Made by a program: the position numbers and the translations under genes
In this document: positions 25,555 to 34,501 of the stretch, in pieces
How positions within the stretch are numbered: position 1 is the stretch's first letter
Layout of the letters: each line of letters starts with the position of its first letter
The notes under the pieces: generated by a model
The model's input: the letters and a program-made list of their open reading frames with translations, nothing else
What the model was told of the DNA's origin: nothing
Databases searched by the model: none
Assembly (NCBI GenBank): GCA_009841255.1
Contig: VXMD01000067.1
Coordinates: 62,001-126,000 of the forward strand
DNA: 64,000 nucleotides
Source of the DNA: Candidatus Poribacteria bacterium
Lineage (GTDB): Bacteria; Poribacteria; WGA-4E; WGA-3G
Reading direction: 5' to 3'

Positions 25555-26547
25555 ATGACTCGTTTAAGTTTGGTGTTAATGTTGGTTGCTTGCCTCGGTA
25601 TGTCTGCCGGTGTTGTCCTCGCACAGGATAGCGGCGGAACCGTCCGAGGGCAGATTGTTGATACAACCACAGCACAGAACCCAATCCCAGATGTTGAAGT
25701 TAAGATTGTTGCCCAAAGTGGCGAAGAATATGCAGCGACAACGGATGCCAACGGTGATTATGAGCGCTCCGGTGTTCCCGCCGGTCGTTACCTCATCAGT
25801 ATCTATAGAGAAGGATACGGTGATAGGCTTGGTAAACCCGTTACAGTCGTTAACGGTGGTGACCACTTTGTCCCACTCAAGATGACGAAAAAAGACAATA
25901 TTGTTACTTTCTTCCAGAAGTTTGGATTCGTCTTCTGGCCCCTCGCACTCTGCTCTATCACGGCGTTGACTTTCATTATTGAAAGACTTTTCACTTTCGT
26001 TAGGAGCCGTTCGCGAATTGGAACCGAACAGTTTATTGCCAGTATCGCCGATTCACTGCGGAAAGAGAACATCATGGAAGCCGTCTCGACTTGTGAAGAA
26101 GCCGGTGGACCGCTTGCTAACGTTCTTAAAGCCGGATTGCTGCGATACAGCCAAGCCCAAATTGAGGAACGCGATATTACCAAAGAGGAGATTCAGGAAG
26201 CTATTGAGGAAGCAAGTCTGCTTGAAATCCCTGAACTCGAAAGGAATCTCCCGGTCCTTGGTACCGTTGCAGTCGTGTCTCCGTTGTTTGGCTTGCTCGG
26301 GACAGTTACAGGTATGATTAGTGCATTTACGACAATCGCACTTGAAGGTACTGGTGACCCGCAGCAGCTCGCCGGTGGTATCTCACAGGCACTTCTCACA
26401 ACCGCTGCTGGTTTGACAGTTGCTATTCCCTGCTTGATTTTCTTCCAGCTTTTCGATAGTTGGGTCAACAGGCACATGGTTGAAATCTCTCAGGTTTCTA
26501 CCGAGATTGTGAACCAGTTGATTGTTGGTGAAGGCGGCGATGCCTAA
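25555..26547 (+). CDS. exbB: ExbB/TolQ/MotA-type proton channel with an N-terminal periplasmic domain
   Basis: A 330-residue product. The signal peptide spans 1-23 (to VLAQ). A carboxypeptidase-regulatory-like beta-sandwich (residues ~28-110: GGTVRGQIVD, TTDANGDYERSGVPAGRYLI) precedes the usual channel. The channel part has a first helix (~128-148), a cytoplasmic loop and two C-terminal helices (VLGTVAVVSPLFGLLGTVTG and LLTTAAGLTVAIPCLIFFQL), the MotA/TolQ/ExbB signature. ExbB with ExbD uses the proton gradient to energise outer-membrane processes. The extra exported domain places a binding module in the periplasm at the motor and is not part of E. coli ExbB. AAGGAGG precedes the ATG. Confidence 0.88.
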   Translation: MTRLSLVLMLVACLGMSAGVVLAQDSGGTVRGQIVDTTTAQNPIPDVEVKIVAQSGEEYAATTDANGDYERSGVPAGRYLISIYREGYGDRLGKPVTVVNGGDHFVPLKMTKKDNIVTFFQKFGFVFWPLALCSITALTFIIERLFTFVRSRSRIGTEQFIASIADSLRKENIMEAVSTCEEAGGPLANVLKAGLLRYSQAQIEERDITKEEIQEAIEEASLLEIPELERNLPVLGTVAVVSPLFGLLGTVTGMISAFTTIALEGTGDPQQLAGGISQALLTTAAGLTVAIPCLIFFQLFDSWVNRHMVEISQVSTEIVNQLIVGEGGDA

Positions 26548-26663
26548 TCTTGTAGGGGAGAGGGCGGGTACTTCACTTGCCCTCTCCGAATTAGATAGGC
26601 TTTATAGGGTACCAAGTAGTTGTACCTTAGCTCGCTTCTCATTACGAGAAAGGAGACTCTGAA

Positions 26664-27116
26664 ATGCAACAAGCCGGCAGTGATATGAAATTGAGTCTGC
26701 TTGCGACCAAGATCCGGGAACGCAAGCCACCGACGCTCAGTATGGCACCTATGATTGATTGTGTGTTCCTGCTCCTAATCTTCTTCATGGTGTCAACGAC
26801 TTTCTCGCCGATTCCAGGCCTCCGGGTGCAGTTACCCCCGCCGGGGAAACCGTCACCTGATAAACCCAAAGGTTTGACAGTTCGGATCGCAAATCCGGAA
26901 CCCGGTGATGACAGAGGCACTATGGTGCTGAATGACGAGGTCGTCCAGATTGATGAAATGTTCAATCGCTTCATCAATGCCCCTGACGAAGCAACAAGCA
27001 TGCTCATTATCCAATCCGAACGAGAAGTGCTACATGAGCAGATCGTGCACGTGATGGATATCGCGAAACAGGCAGGTATAGATAAAATCGGGTTCGCTAT
27101 TGTCGCGAGAGACTGA
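26664..27116 (+). CDS. exbD: ExbD/TolR-type motor protein 1
   Basis: A 150-residue product. A short cytoplasmic N-terminus leads to one membrane helix with the proton-carrying Asp in MAPMIDCVFLLLIFFMV, followed by a Pro-rich linker (QLPPPGKPSPDKPKG) and a periplasmic domain ending in KIGFAIVARD. It follows exbB by ~115 bp with AAAGGAGA at proper spacing, and precedes a second exbD. Two different ExbD chains could form a heterodimer in the pore of the ExbB pentamer, or serve two outer-membrane partners. Confidence 0.9.
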   Translation: MQQAGSDMKLSLLATKIRERKPPTLSMAPMIDCVFLLLIFFMVSTTFSPIPGLRVQLPPPGKPSPDKPKGLTVRIANPEPGDDRGTMVLNDEVVQIDEMFNRFINAPDEATSMLIIQSEREVLHEQIVHVMDIAKQAGIDKIGFAIVARD

Positions 27117-27169
27117 CATGTCTCACGCGATGACCATAGCACTCCACTCTTTATAGGAGGAGAATTCAG

Positions 27170-27592
27170 ATGGCTTTGAACATGTCTCGACGGAAGAAAA
27201 CAGGCGATGATGATGACATTCCGATGGCACCAATGATCGATTGTGTCTTCCTGTTGCTCATCTTCTTCATGGTATCTGCTGTCATGCGGGTTCCCCCGCC
27301 TTTCACTGTTACCTTACCCGATTCCGCAACCAAGCACGAGTTCACACGGAAGAAGTATAATCTCTTCATTAGCGGTGACGGACGGATTTCGATTGATGAC
27401 CAGGAGATGTTGACCTTGGAAGATATGGAGTTGTTCATCGCAGCCCATGAAAACCAGATCAGCACTCTAATTATCAAGGCAGATAAGCGTGCAAAGCACG
27501 GGGTCGTTATTGATGTGGTGGAACGAGCGAAACAACGCTCCAGTAAAACGGAGGGGCTTGAAATCGCTTTCGCGGTCTCGGAAGAGGACTGA
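27170..27592 (+). CDS. exbD: ExbD/TolR-type motor protein 2
   Basis: A 140-residue product with the same layout as its neighbour. The helix motif is nearly identical (MAPMIDCVFLLLIFFMVSAV), but the cytoplasmic start is charged and acidic (RRKKTGDDDDIP) and the linker is shorter. The C-terminal domain (LEIAFAVSEED) completes the periplasmic fold. ATAGGAGGAG lies just before the ATG. It is the last gene of the run and is followed by a perfect terminator. Confidence 0.9.
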   Translation: MALNMSRRKKTGDDDDIPMAPMIDCVFLLLIFFMVSAVMRVPPPFTVTLPDSATKHEFTRKKYNLFISGDGRISIDDQEMLTLEDMELFIAAHENQISTLIIKADKRAKHGVVIDVVERAKQRSSKTEGLEIAFAVSEED

Positions 27593-27611
27593 AAATCGCA
27601 ACGCAGTTAAC

Positions 27612-27642
27612 AAAAAAGGCAGCTTCGGCTGCCTTTTTTTTT
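27612..27642. terminator. Bidirectional intrinsic terminator between exbD and gltB
   Basis: AAAAAAGGCAGC, loop TTCG, then GCTGCC and nine T. The A-run before the stem makes a U-run on the other strand, so it can end both converging transcripts. Confidence 0.92.
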
Positions 27643-27694
27643 GAGAAAGTATAGTATTCTGGTGAGATAATTCAACTCTTGCAATCGCGTTTTT

Positions 27695-30600
27695 TTATCG
27701 CTGTCGCTTGCGCTCTCTCCGACCAGCGGCTCTTCTTTTAAGCTGGACAGGTGCGGGAGGTGGCGGCGGCGGTGGCGTTATAACCTTCCAGAAATGCGAA
27801 AGGAGATCCTTCCAATTGGTGAGGATTTTCTCGGCGTGTTCACTACCGGTATAAGCGACGTGATTTTGTATAAGTGCCATCAGATTTTTAATATCTGTCT
27901 CATTCGTTACCTTTTCTAACTTCACCCAATCCGAGTTGTACTTCTTCTCAAACTGTTGTTTTTCGTCAAGGACATAGGCAGTGCCGCCAGTCATCCCAGC
28001 TCCAAAGTTTCTACCCGTTTCGCCGAGAATTACGACTGTGCCGGCGGTCATGTATTCACAACCGTGATCCCCGACACCTTCAACGACAGCGGTTGCCCCA
28101 CTATTTCGGACACAGAACCGCTCACCGGCTCTGCCGGCTGCATAAAGCGTACCACCTGTGGCACCATACAACACTGTATTCCCAATGATTGTATTTTCAT
28201 AAGTTAGGAACCGTGCAGTCGGTGCCGGTTTAATAATAATTTCTCCACCTGCCATGCCCTTACCTACATAGTCATTCGCTTCACCTGTCAAAGCGAATTG
28301 TACACCGCTGATACAGAAAGCACCAAAACTCTGTCCCGCACTGCCTTTAAAGTCGCACTGGATTGTCCTATCAGGTAAGCCAGCGTCACCATAGTGCCTC
28401 GCAATTTCGCCGGACAACTTTGCTCCCACTGTTCGGTGCGTATTCCGAATAGCATAAGAGAGTTGGATCGACGTTTTCTGTGAGATCGCTTCCTTAGCAT
28501 CCTCCAGAATCTGGTCGTCAAGAGAGATGTCATCCCGATTGTTTCGCTTTTGTAGATGGTAACGTGGCTGAGTTCCAGTTGGATCGGCAGGTGTCAAGAT
28601 TTCACTCAAATCCAGCGTTCCAGTTTTCGGGTAATCTGCCAAATCGACGGGTTGCAGCAATTCTGGGCGCCCAATAATATCGTTGAGGCTCTTGTGTCCG
28701 AGGTTGGCAAGGATAACTCGCACTTCATCCGCTACACCAAGCATGAAATTGACAACCATTTCTGGGGTGCCGGGATATTTCGCCCGAAGTGCGGGATCTT
28801 GGGTAGCGACACCAACCGGACACGTATTTAAGTGGCATTGACGTGCCATCACACACCCTGTCGCGACCATGGCTATCGTTCCAAACCCATATTCTTCCGC
28901 GCCTAACATTGCGGCAATAACAATATCGCGTCCGGAACGCATTCCACCGTCAGCCCGTAACACGACGCGATCTCGCAATTCATTGGTCACGAGTGCACGC
29001 TGTGTTTCAGCCAATCCGAGTTCCCAAGGGGTCCCTGCGTTCTTAATGGAACTGAGCGGAGATGCCCCCGTGCCGCCTTCATGCCCACTTATTTGTATTA
29101 CATCAGCATAGCCTTTTGCGACCCCTGAGGCAATCGTTCCAACGAGGAATTCGGATACCAGTTTTACGGCTACCTTTGCCCGTGGGTTCGCCTGTTTCAG
29201 ATCGTAGATGAGCTGCGCCAAATCCTCAATGGAGTAAATGTCATGGTGTGGCGGTGGTGAAATGAGTGGGACTCCTGGCACAGAATGTCGAAGGGACGCG
29301 ATCTCGGCTGTCACTTTATGTCCTGGAATCTGTCCACCTTCTCCGGGTTTTGACCCTTGCGCCATCTTAATTTCCAGTTCCTTCGCCGATATGAGATATG
29401 TTGGCGTCACACCGAAACGTCCGGATGCCACCTGTTTGATGGCACTGGAAGCGAGATCACCATTGGGTTGAGGTTTGAAGCGTGTGCTGCTTTCACCGCC
29501 TTCTCCACTTCCCGATTTTGCACCGAGACGATTCATAGCGATTGCCAAGGTTTCGTGTGTCTCGCGACTTAACGCGCCGAAAGACATGCTACCGGTTGTA
29601 AAACGCCGAACGATATCTTCCGCTGGCTCCACCTCTTCAATCGGAATAGGGGTACTGGGTTTGAAAGCAAGCAAATCTCGTAAACTGGAAGGTTCTCCAC
29701 TCTCAACGGCAGCAGCATATTTTTCATAGTCTTCAGGCTTACCACCCTTTACAAACTTGTGAAGTGACTTAAATACCGTTGGATTAAAAGCATGGAATTC
29801 GCCATTTCTACGGAATCGGAAATAGCCTGCTTCTTCTAAGGATGTGTCGTTTTCATTTCCGGAAAACGCTTTTGTGTGGAAGTGGAGCGTCTCCGCTGCA
29901 ATTTCAGCAAAGCCAATGCCACTTAAACGTGAGGTAGTGCCTGTAAAACATTTATCAATAACTGTTGAATTGATACCCAGTGCTTCAAATATCTGGGCAC
30001 CGTGATAACTTGACACCGTCGAAATTCCCATCTTTGCCATAATTTTCAAAATACCCTTTTCGACGGTTGCTTTATAGGTTTCAATTGCCTTCGATGCGGT
30101 AAGTTCTGCGAATTCACCATCCTCAGCAAGTTGAACGATCGTTGAGAAAGCAAGATACGGGTTGATTGCAGTTGCGCCATAACCGAGAAGAACGGCAAAG
30201 TGGTGTTCTTCTCTCGCATCTCCAGTTTCAGCGATGAGACTTGCCCGCATTCGTTTTCCTTCCCGAATCAAATGGTGATGGACAGCACCAATAGCAAGTG
30301 CCATCGGAATTGGAGCAAGGTCAGGGCTCACCTCTTTGTCACTTAGCACGAGGAGTGTTATTCCCTCATCAATCGCCGCGGAGGCGCGTCGACAGAGTGT
30401 TTCTAATGCCTCTTGTAAACCCTGTTCGCCAGAAGCGACGCGGAAACAAACAGAGAGTGTCTCTATCTGAAAATCGGCTATATCCAGTTCACGCAATGTT
30501 TGTAAATCTGTATTTGTCAAAATTGGCGAATGTAACCGAATCAGTCGAGCGTGTGCTGGCGTTTCTGTGAGTAAACTATCCTGTTTCCCGAGGTGTGTTG

Positions 30601-32194
30601 TCAGAGACATTACCAAACGTTCCCGGATCGAATCAATCGGTGGATTCGTAACCTGCGCGAAACGTTGTTTGAAGTAGCTATAGAGTAAACGCGGATGCCG
30701 AGAAATCACAGACGGCGGTGTGTCATCACCCATTGAACCGACTGCTTCCTTCGCTTCCGCTACCATGGGTTTAATAAAGCGTTCTACGTCTTCGGTCATA
30801 TAGCCGAAAGCTTTCTGATATATCGACAATTTTTTAGGAACAGTATTCGTCGTGGCACGCGACCCATTTTTTTCAGTGGGGAGTGTTACGATACCCTTCC
30901 GTACCCACTCGGCATAAGGCTTTTGTTTGGCAACATCATGTTTAATCTTGGAATCTTTCAGCAATTTTCCTTGTGCTGTATCAACGGCAATCATTTGTCC
31001 AGGTCCCAAACGTCCCTTTTCCACGACGCGACTGTCATTAAGTTCAATAATGCCAACTTCGGACCCCATGATAACCGTCCCGTCTTCAGTGACCGTATAG
31101 CGTGCGGGTCGTAGTCCGTTTCTATCCAAACTTGCCCCGACGATAACGCCATCCGTAAAGGCAACCGCCGCCGGTCCATCCCAAGGTTCGCTGACACATG
31201 AGAGATACTCGTAACAGGCTTTCAAGGCGTCCGGCATATCGGGAATCTGCTCATAGGCTTCGGGGATCAGACACATCATGGCATGTAGAATACCACGCCC
31301 CGAGTGTGTTAGCAACTCTAACACGTTATCCAGGCTCATTGAATCGCTGCCATGTGGGTTGATAATCGGAACGAGTTTTCGGATGTGTTCGTCCCAGAGG
31401 GGCGACTGTAAGTCGGCTTCGCGCGCCCGCATCCAATTCCGATTGCCCATCAAGGTATTGATTTCGCCATTATGTGCCAGTGCATGGAAAGGTTGGGCGA
31501 GCATCCATGTGGACGAGGTGTTTGTACTGTAGCGTTGATGGAAAACGGCAAGTGCTGCCTGAAAATCAGGGTCTTTTAAATCCGGATAAAACTGGGTAAG
31601 CTGGGGTGCCACCAGTAATCCTTTATAGACGATCGTCCGGTGTGAAAAAGAGGCGATATGGAATTCGTCGAGTGCTGCCGCTGTAATACGGTGCTCTAAC
31701 TCTTTACATATCAGATACAAACGTTGTTCAAAAGCATCATCGATGAGCTGCTCTGGACGCCCGACCAATACCTGTTGAATTTCCGGCAGCGTTTCCAGTG
31801 CCGTGGCACCGAGTGCGGAAAAATCCTGAGGGACGGAACGCCATCCAAGGAAGGGGACATCGTACTCCTGTAATATCTCTTCAACGATTGCACGCCCTTG
31901 TGCCTGTGCATCCCGGTCATGTCTGGGTAGGAAAATCATCCCGACCCCCAGATCATTTATTGAATCGAGGTGAATTCCGAGTTTCTCAAGTTCTTTTTGA
32001 AATAATTTTTCTGGGATCTGTGTTAAAATACCTGCTCCGTCACCTGTTTTTGCATCAGCCGCCACCGCGCCTCGGTGCGTCAAGTTCGTGACCGCTTGCG
32101 TCGCCATTTTGATAATATCGTGGCTTCGCTTTCCAAAACGGTTTGCGATAAAACCAACGCCGCAGGCATCTTTTTCTTTTAAATCATTATACAT
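27695..32194 (-). CDS. gltB: Glutamate synthase, large subunit
   Basis: A 1499-residue product, normal for GltB. The N-terminal glutaminase has its nucleophile C11 after a short propeptide (MYNDLKEKDACGVGF). The synthase domain has the iron-sulfur cysteines in GCVMARQCHLNTCPVGVA, and the C-terminal beta-helix has repeats of the GGxAYV kind. It turns 2-oxoglutarate and glutamine into two glutamates. Two things are odd: no gltD (NADPH subunit) is nearby, so electrons may come from ferredoxin or a distant subunit; and the protein ends with a proline run followed by PVQLKRRAAGRRERKRQR, which is not part of the family. A long leader precedes it. Confidence 0.96.
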   Translation of the reverse strand: MYNDLKEKDACGVGFIANRFGKRSHDIIKMATQAVTNLTHRGAVAADAKTGDGAGILTQIPEKLFQKELEKLGIHLDSINDLGVGMIFLPRHDRDAQAQGRAIVEEILQEYDVPFLGWRSVPQDFSALGATALETLPEIQQVLVGRPEQLIDDAFEQRLYLICKELEHRITAAALDEFHIASFSHRTIVYKGLLVAPQLTQFYPDLKDPDFQAALAVFHQRYSTNTSSTWMLAQPFHALAHNGEINTLMGNRNWMRAREADLQSPLWDEHIRKLVPIINPHGSDSMSLDNVLELLTHSGRGILHAMMCLIPEAYEQIPDMPDALKACYEYLSCVSEPWDGPAAVAFTDGVIVGASLDRNGLRPARYTVTEDGTVIMGSEVGIIELNDSRVVEKGRLGPGQMIAVDTAQGKLLKDSKIKHDVAKQKPYAEWVRKGIVTLPTEKNGSRATTNTVPKKLSIYQKAFGYMTEDVERFIKPMVAEAKEAVGSMGDDTPPSVISRHPRLLYSYFKQRFAQVTNPPIDSIRERLVMSLTTHLGKQDSLLTETPAHARLIRLHSPILTNTDLQTLRELDIADFQIETLSVCFRVASGEQGLQEALETLCRRASAAIDEGITLLVLSDKEVSPDLAPIPMALAIGAVHHHLIREGKRMRASLIAETGDAREEHHFAVLLGYGATAINPYLAFSTIVQLAEDGEFAELTASKAIETYKATVEKGILKIMAKMGISTVSSYHGAQIFEALGINSTVIDKCFTGTTSRLSGIGFAEIAAETLHFHTKAFSGNENDTSLEEAGYFRFRRNGEFHAFNPTVFKSLHKFVKGGKPEDYEKYAAAVESGEPSSLRDLLAFKPSTPIPIEEVEPAEDIVRRFTTGSMSFGALSRETHETLAIAMNRLGAKSGSGEGGESSTRFKPQPNGDLASSAIKQVASGRFGVTPTYLISAKELEIKMAQGSKPGEGGQIPGHKVTAEIASLRHSVPGVPLISPPPHHDIYSIEDLAQLIYDLKQANPRAKVAVKLVSEFLVGTIASGVAKGYADVIQISGHEGGTGASPLSSIKNAGTPWELGLAETQRALVTNELRDRVVLRADGGMRSGRDIVIAAMLGAEEYGFGTIAMVATGCVMARQCHLNTCPVGVATQDPALRAKYPGTPEMVVNFMLGVADEVRVILANLGHKSLNDIIGRPELLQPVDLADYPKTGTLDLSEILTPADPTGTQPRYHLQKRNNRDDISLDDQILEDAKEAISQKTSIQLSYAIRNTHRTVGAKLSGEIARHYGDAGLPDRTIQCDFKGSAGQSFGAFCISGVQFALTGEANDYVGKGMAGGEIIIKPAPTARFLTYENTIIGNTVLYGATGGTLYAAGRAGERFCVRNSGATAVVEGVGDHGCEYMTAGTVVILGETGRNFGAGMTGGTAYVLDEKQQFEKKYNSDWVKLEKVTNETDIKNLMALIQNHVAYTGSEHAEKILTNWKDLLSHFWKVITPPPPPPPAPVQLKRRAAGRRERKRQR

Positions 32195-32570
32195 TTCTAA
32201 ACTGACTCTCCATACATTCTTCTATATATTTCTTTTGCATTGGCATTGCAGAGTGGGCTTCCGATCCCTCACCATTTTATATTTACTCCGCGGGGCGAGG
32301 TTTGCGCGTCTTAGCCCTGCTCCTTTTTATCAAGGGTACACAAACAATCAGAAAACGGATTTCGTTTTCAAGGCTGGATAGGATGTTTTGTACGGCTTAA
32401 GTCGGATGCTGGCTACTCATATCCTACCAGAGATAGCGCACTCCAAGGCAAGAGACCCCTCGGAATCAACAGCGATCCGCGATCGCATCAACGGTGATGT
32501 GCGACCAGCTTGGCGGGCTTACATGCTTCGGTTCGGTCTTCAATCTTTGAGCCGAAACCGCCTGTTAGTT
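32195..32570 (-). promoter_or_regulatory. Long structured leader of gltB
   Basis: About 375 nt between the promoter and the gltB ATG. Possible stems on the transcript: GGTTTCGG/CCGAACC with one bulge, GCGATC-GCG-GATCGC, GGTAGGAT/ATCCTATC, and GAAAACG-AAATC-CGTTTTC. No named riboswitch was recognised. It may be a regulatory leader or contain a separate small RNA. Confidence 0.45.
32292..32308 (+). repeat. Copy of a GGGGCGAG...GCGCG dispersed motif
   Basis: GGGGCGAGGTTTGCGCG here resembles GGGGCGAGTTTTTGCGCG on the minus strand at 39769-39752. The motif lies in the gltB leader. Confidence 0.4.
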
Positions 32571-32575
32571 TTAAT

Positions 32576-32604
32576 ATTATACCCTAATTTAAGCCAAAAG
32601 TCAA
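32576..32604 (-). promoter_or_regulatory. gltB promoter
   Basis: TTGACT (32604-32599), exactly 17 bp, perfect TATAAT (32581-32576) on the minus strand. It lies 18 bp past the ggt stop, so gltB has its own transcription start. Confidence 0.8.
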
Positions 32605-32621
32605 AAAAATTACCTTCCGTT

Positions 32622-34232
32622 TCAATAGCCGACTGCGCATCCATCCCGTCTCGGATCTGAACCTGCGATCAGCGTGTTAAAGGCTGGATGGATGAAAATT
32701 GCTTGTCCCCCGCCAAAAAAAGTGTTCCCCGGTATGATAGGATGTCCTTTTTGTGCCAATGCTGCTTGTGCATTCATTGGAATGCCTGTCTCTAACAGAA
32801 TCCGCGAGTCGTCCATCACTCGAAACCGAGGAGCGTCCAACGCGTTCTGTATGTCCATATTGAAATCCACAAGGTTGCATACAAATTGTAAATGTCCTTG
32901 TGCTTGCATTTGTCCTCCCATGACCCCGAAGGTGACCAAGGGCAGCCCGTTTTGCGCAATCATGCCCGGGATAATGGTATGCAATGTCCGTTTATGGGGC
33001 GCAATACAATTCGCGTGGTCGGGATTAAGCGAGAAACCTGCACCCCGATTTTGTAACATAATCCCCGTATCGCCAGCCACTAAACCTGAACCAAAACCAG
33101 CGAAAAGACTGTTGATAAAGGAGACAACATTTCGCTCGCTGTCAACCGCACAGAGGTATACCGTGTCACTTCCCATTGCGGGTATACCCGGGCTTGGCTG
33201 CGCGTTCGCCCGTTCTGGTGAGATGCATGCGCGCTGGCTTTCTGTATAGTCGTTGGAAAGCAGTCCATCTACTGGCACATCTACAAACGTCGGATCCGTC
33301 ACGTATTCGTAGAGATCCGAGAATCCTAATTTCATTGCCTCAATTGCATGGTGTAGATGTTCAGGAGTGTTATGCCCCATCGCTCCGAGTTCAAATCCTT
33401 CGACGATGTTGAGCGCGAGAAGAGCAGCAATACCTTGCCCATTTGGGGGTATCTCATAAACATCGTAGCCCCGATAATTGGCAGAAATCGGTTCTACCCA
33501 ATCTGATCTGTGTTCGGCAAAGTCGCGTTGTGTAAATAAACCTCCGTTTTCATCGGAGAATTTCACGATTTTCTCAGCAATTTCCCCTTGATAGAAGGCA
33601 TCACGCCCACCTTCCGCAATCAACCGAAATGTCCGTGCTAAGTTCGATTGATAAAAGATTTCCCCGGGTGCCGGTGCCTTTCCATTCTGGAGGTACGTTC
33701 GCGCTGTGTCGGGATGCTGCGCCAACATCTGCCCACTTTCTTGCCATGCAAGACTAATCTGAGGACTGACAGGAAACCCCTTTTCGGCGTAATCAATGGC
33801 AGGCTGAAGAACCTCTGCTAACGACATTGTTCCACACTCGTCAAGAAGTGTTGCCCACCCGTCAATTGTACCAGGGACCGTGACTGGATACATACTCCCA
33901 AAAGAAGGAATATTCATCAACCCCTGTTTGGTAAAGAACTCTGGTTCTGCAGCGTAAGGTGCTCTACCACTCGCGTTTAAACCGCGGATCACCCCATCTT
34001 TGGGTTGATAAACGAGCATAAAGGCATCTCCGCCAATGCCGGTTGACATTGGCTCAACGACGTTAAGTATTGCGGCAGTCGCTACCGCCGCATCAACGGC
34101 GTTCCCACCCTTCTGTAAAATCTGCAACCCACCCTGCGCGGCGAGCGGTTGACTTGTTGCCACTGCCCCATGTTGGCAGATGACAGCTGAACGTCCAGGT
34201 CCAAATTGGTTTGGGGAGTACCCATCAAACAT
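32622..34232 (-). CDS. ggt: Gamma-glutamyltranspeptidase
   Basis: A 536-residue NTN-hydrolase precursor. The large-subunit part shows GGNAVDAAVATAAILNVVEP, STGIGGDAFMLVY and NASGRAP. Autocleavage is expected before the Thr of GSDTVYLCAVD, which becomes the nucleophile of the small subunit (NSLFAGFGSGLV, NRGAGFSL). The enzyme transfers or hydrolyses gamma-glutamyl groups, for instance of glutathione. Unlike E. coli Ggt it has no signal peptide (MFDGYSPNQFGPGRS), so it is predicted cytoplasmic. AGGAG precedes the ATG. Confidence 0.94.
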   Translation of the reverse strand: MFDGYSPNQFGPGRSAVICQHGAVATSQPLAAQGGLQILQKGGNAVDAAVATAAILNVVEPMSTGIGGDAFMLVYQPKDGVIRGLNASGRAPYAAEPEFFTKQGLMNIPSFGSMYPVTVPGTIDGWATLLDECGTMSLAEVLQPAIDYAEKGFPVSPQISLAWQESGQMLAQHPDTARTYLQNGKAPAPGEIFYQSNLARTFRLIAEGGRDAFYQGEIAEKIVKFSDENGGLFTQRDFAEHRSDWVEPISANYRGYDVYEIPPNGQGIAALLALNIVEGFELGAMGHNTPEHLHHAIEAMKLGFSDLYEYVTDPTFVDVPVDGLLSNDYTESQRACISPERANAQPSPGIPAMGSDTVYLCAVDSERNVVSFINSLFAGFGSGLVAGDTGIMLQNRGAGFSLNPDHANCIAPHKRTLHTIIPGMIAQNGLPLVTFGVMGGQMQAQGHLQFVCNLVDFNMDIQNALDAPRFRVMDDSRILLETGIPMNAQAALAQKGHPIIPGNTFFGGGQAIFIHPAFNTLIAGSDPRRDGCAVGY

Positions 34233-34261
34233 TTATTTTCTCCTACTTTCAGACTGGTATC

Positions 34262-34290
34262 ACTGTAGCACACCCCATGTTTTTTGTCAA
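34262..34290 (-). promoter_or_regulatory. ggt promoter
   Basis: TTGACA (34290-34285), 17 bp, TACAGT (34267-34262) on the minus strand, 30 bp before the ggt start. Confidence 0.6.
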
Positions 34291-34442
34291 ATTTAGCACC
34301 AAAGGCATATTCGATTTCTGTAGGAATGCTGTGCAAGAACAGAGGATCCGGTGCGGTTGCAAACTGCACTTACCGAACTGGTTGCTCAAAATCTTCCTAA
34401 AAGACGGAAAACTCAACAGCCCTACTCTTAAACTGTCTCATC

Positions 34443-34472
34443 TTGACAACCCTCCACCTTTCGTGTTAAAAT
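34443..34472 (+). promoter_or_regulatory. lpdA promoter
   Basis: TTGACA, 18 bp, TAAAAT, about 30 bp before the ATG. Confidence 0.65.
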
Positions 34473-34501
34473 CAAATGTATCTCGTAAAATAGGAGCAGT
34501 T

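Noticed and set aside
32674-33249. 191-codon ORF antisense to ggt
   Set aside because: Lies wholly inside a confident gene and has no ribosome site or recognisable motif.
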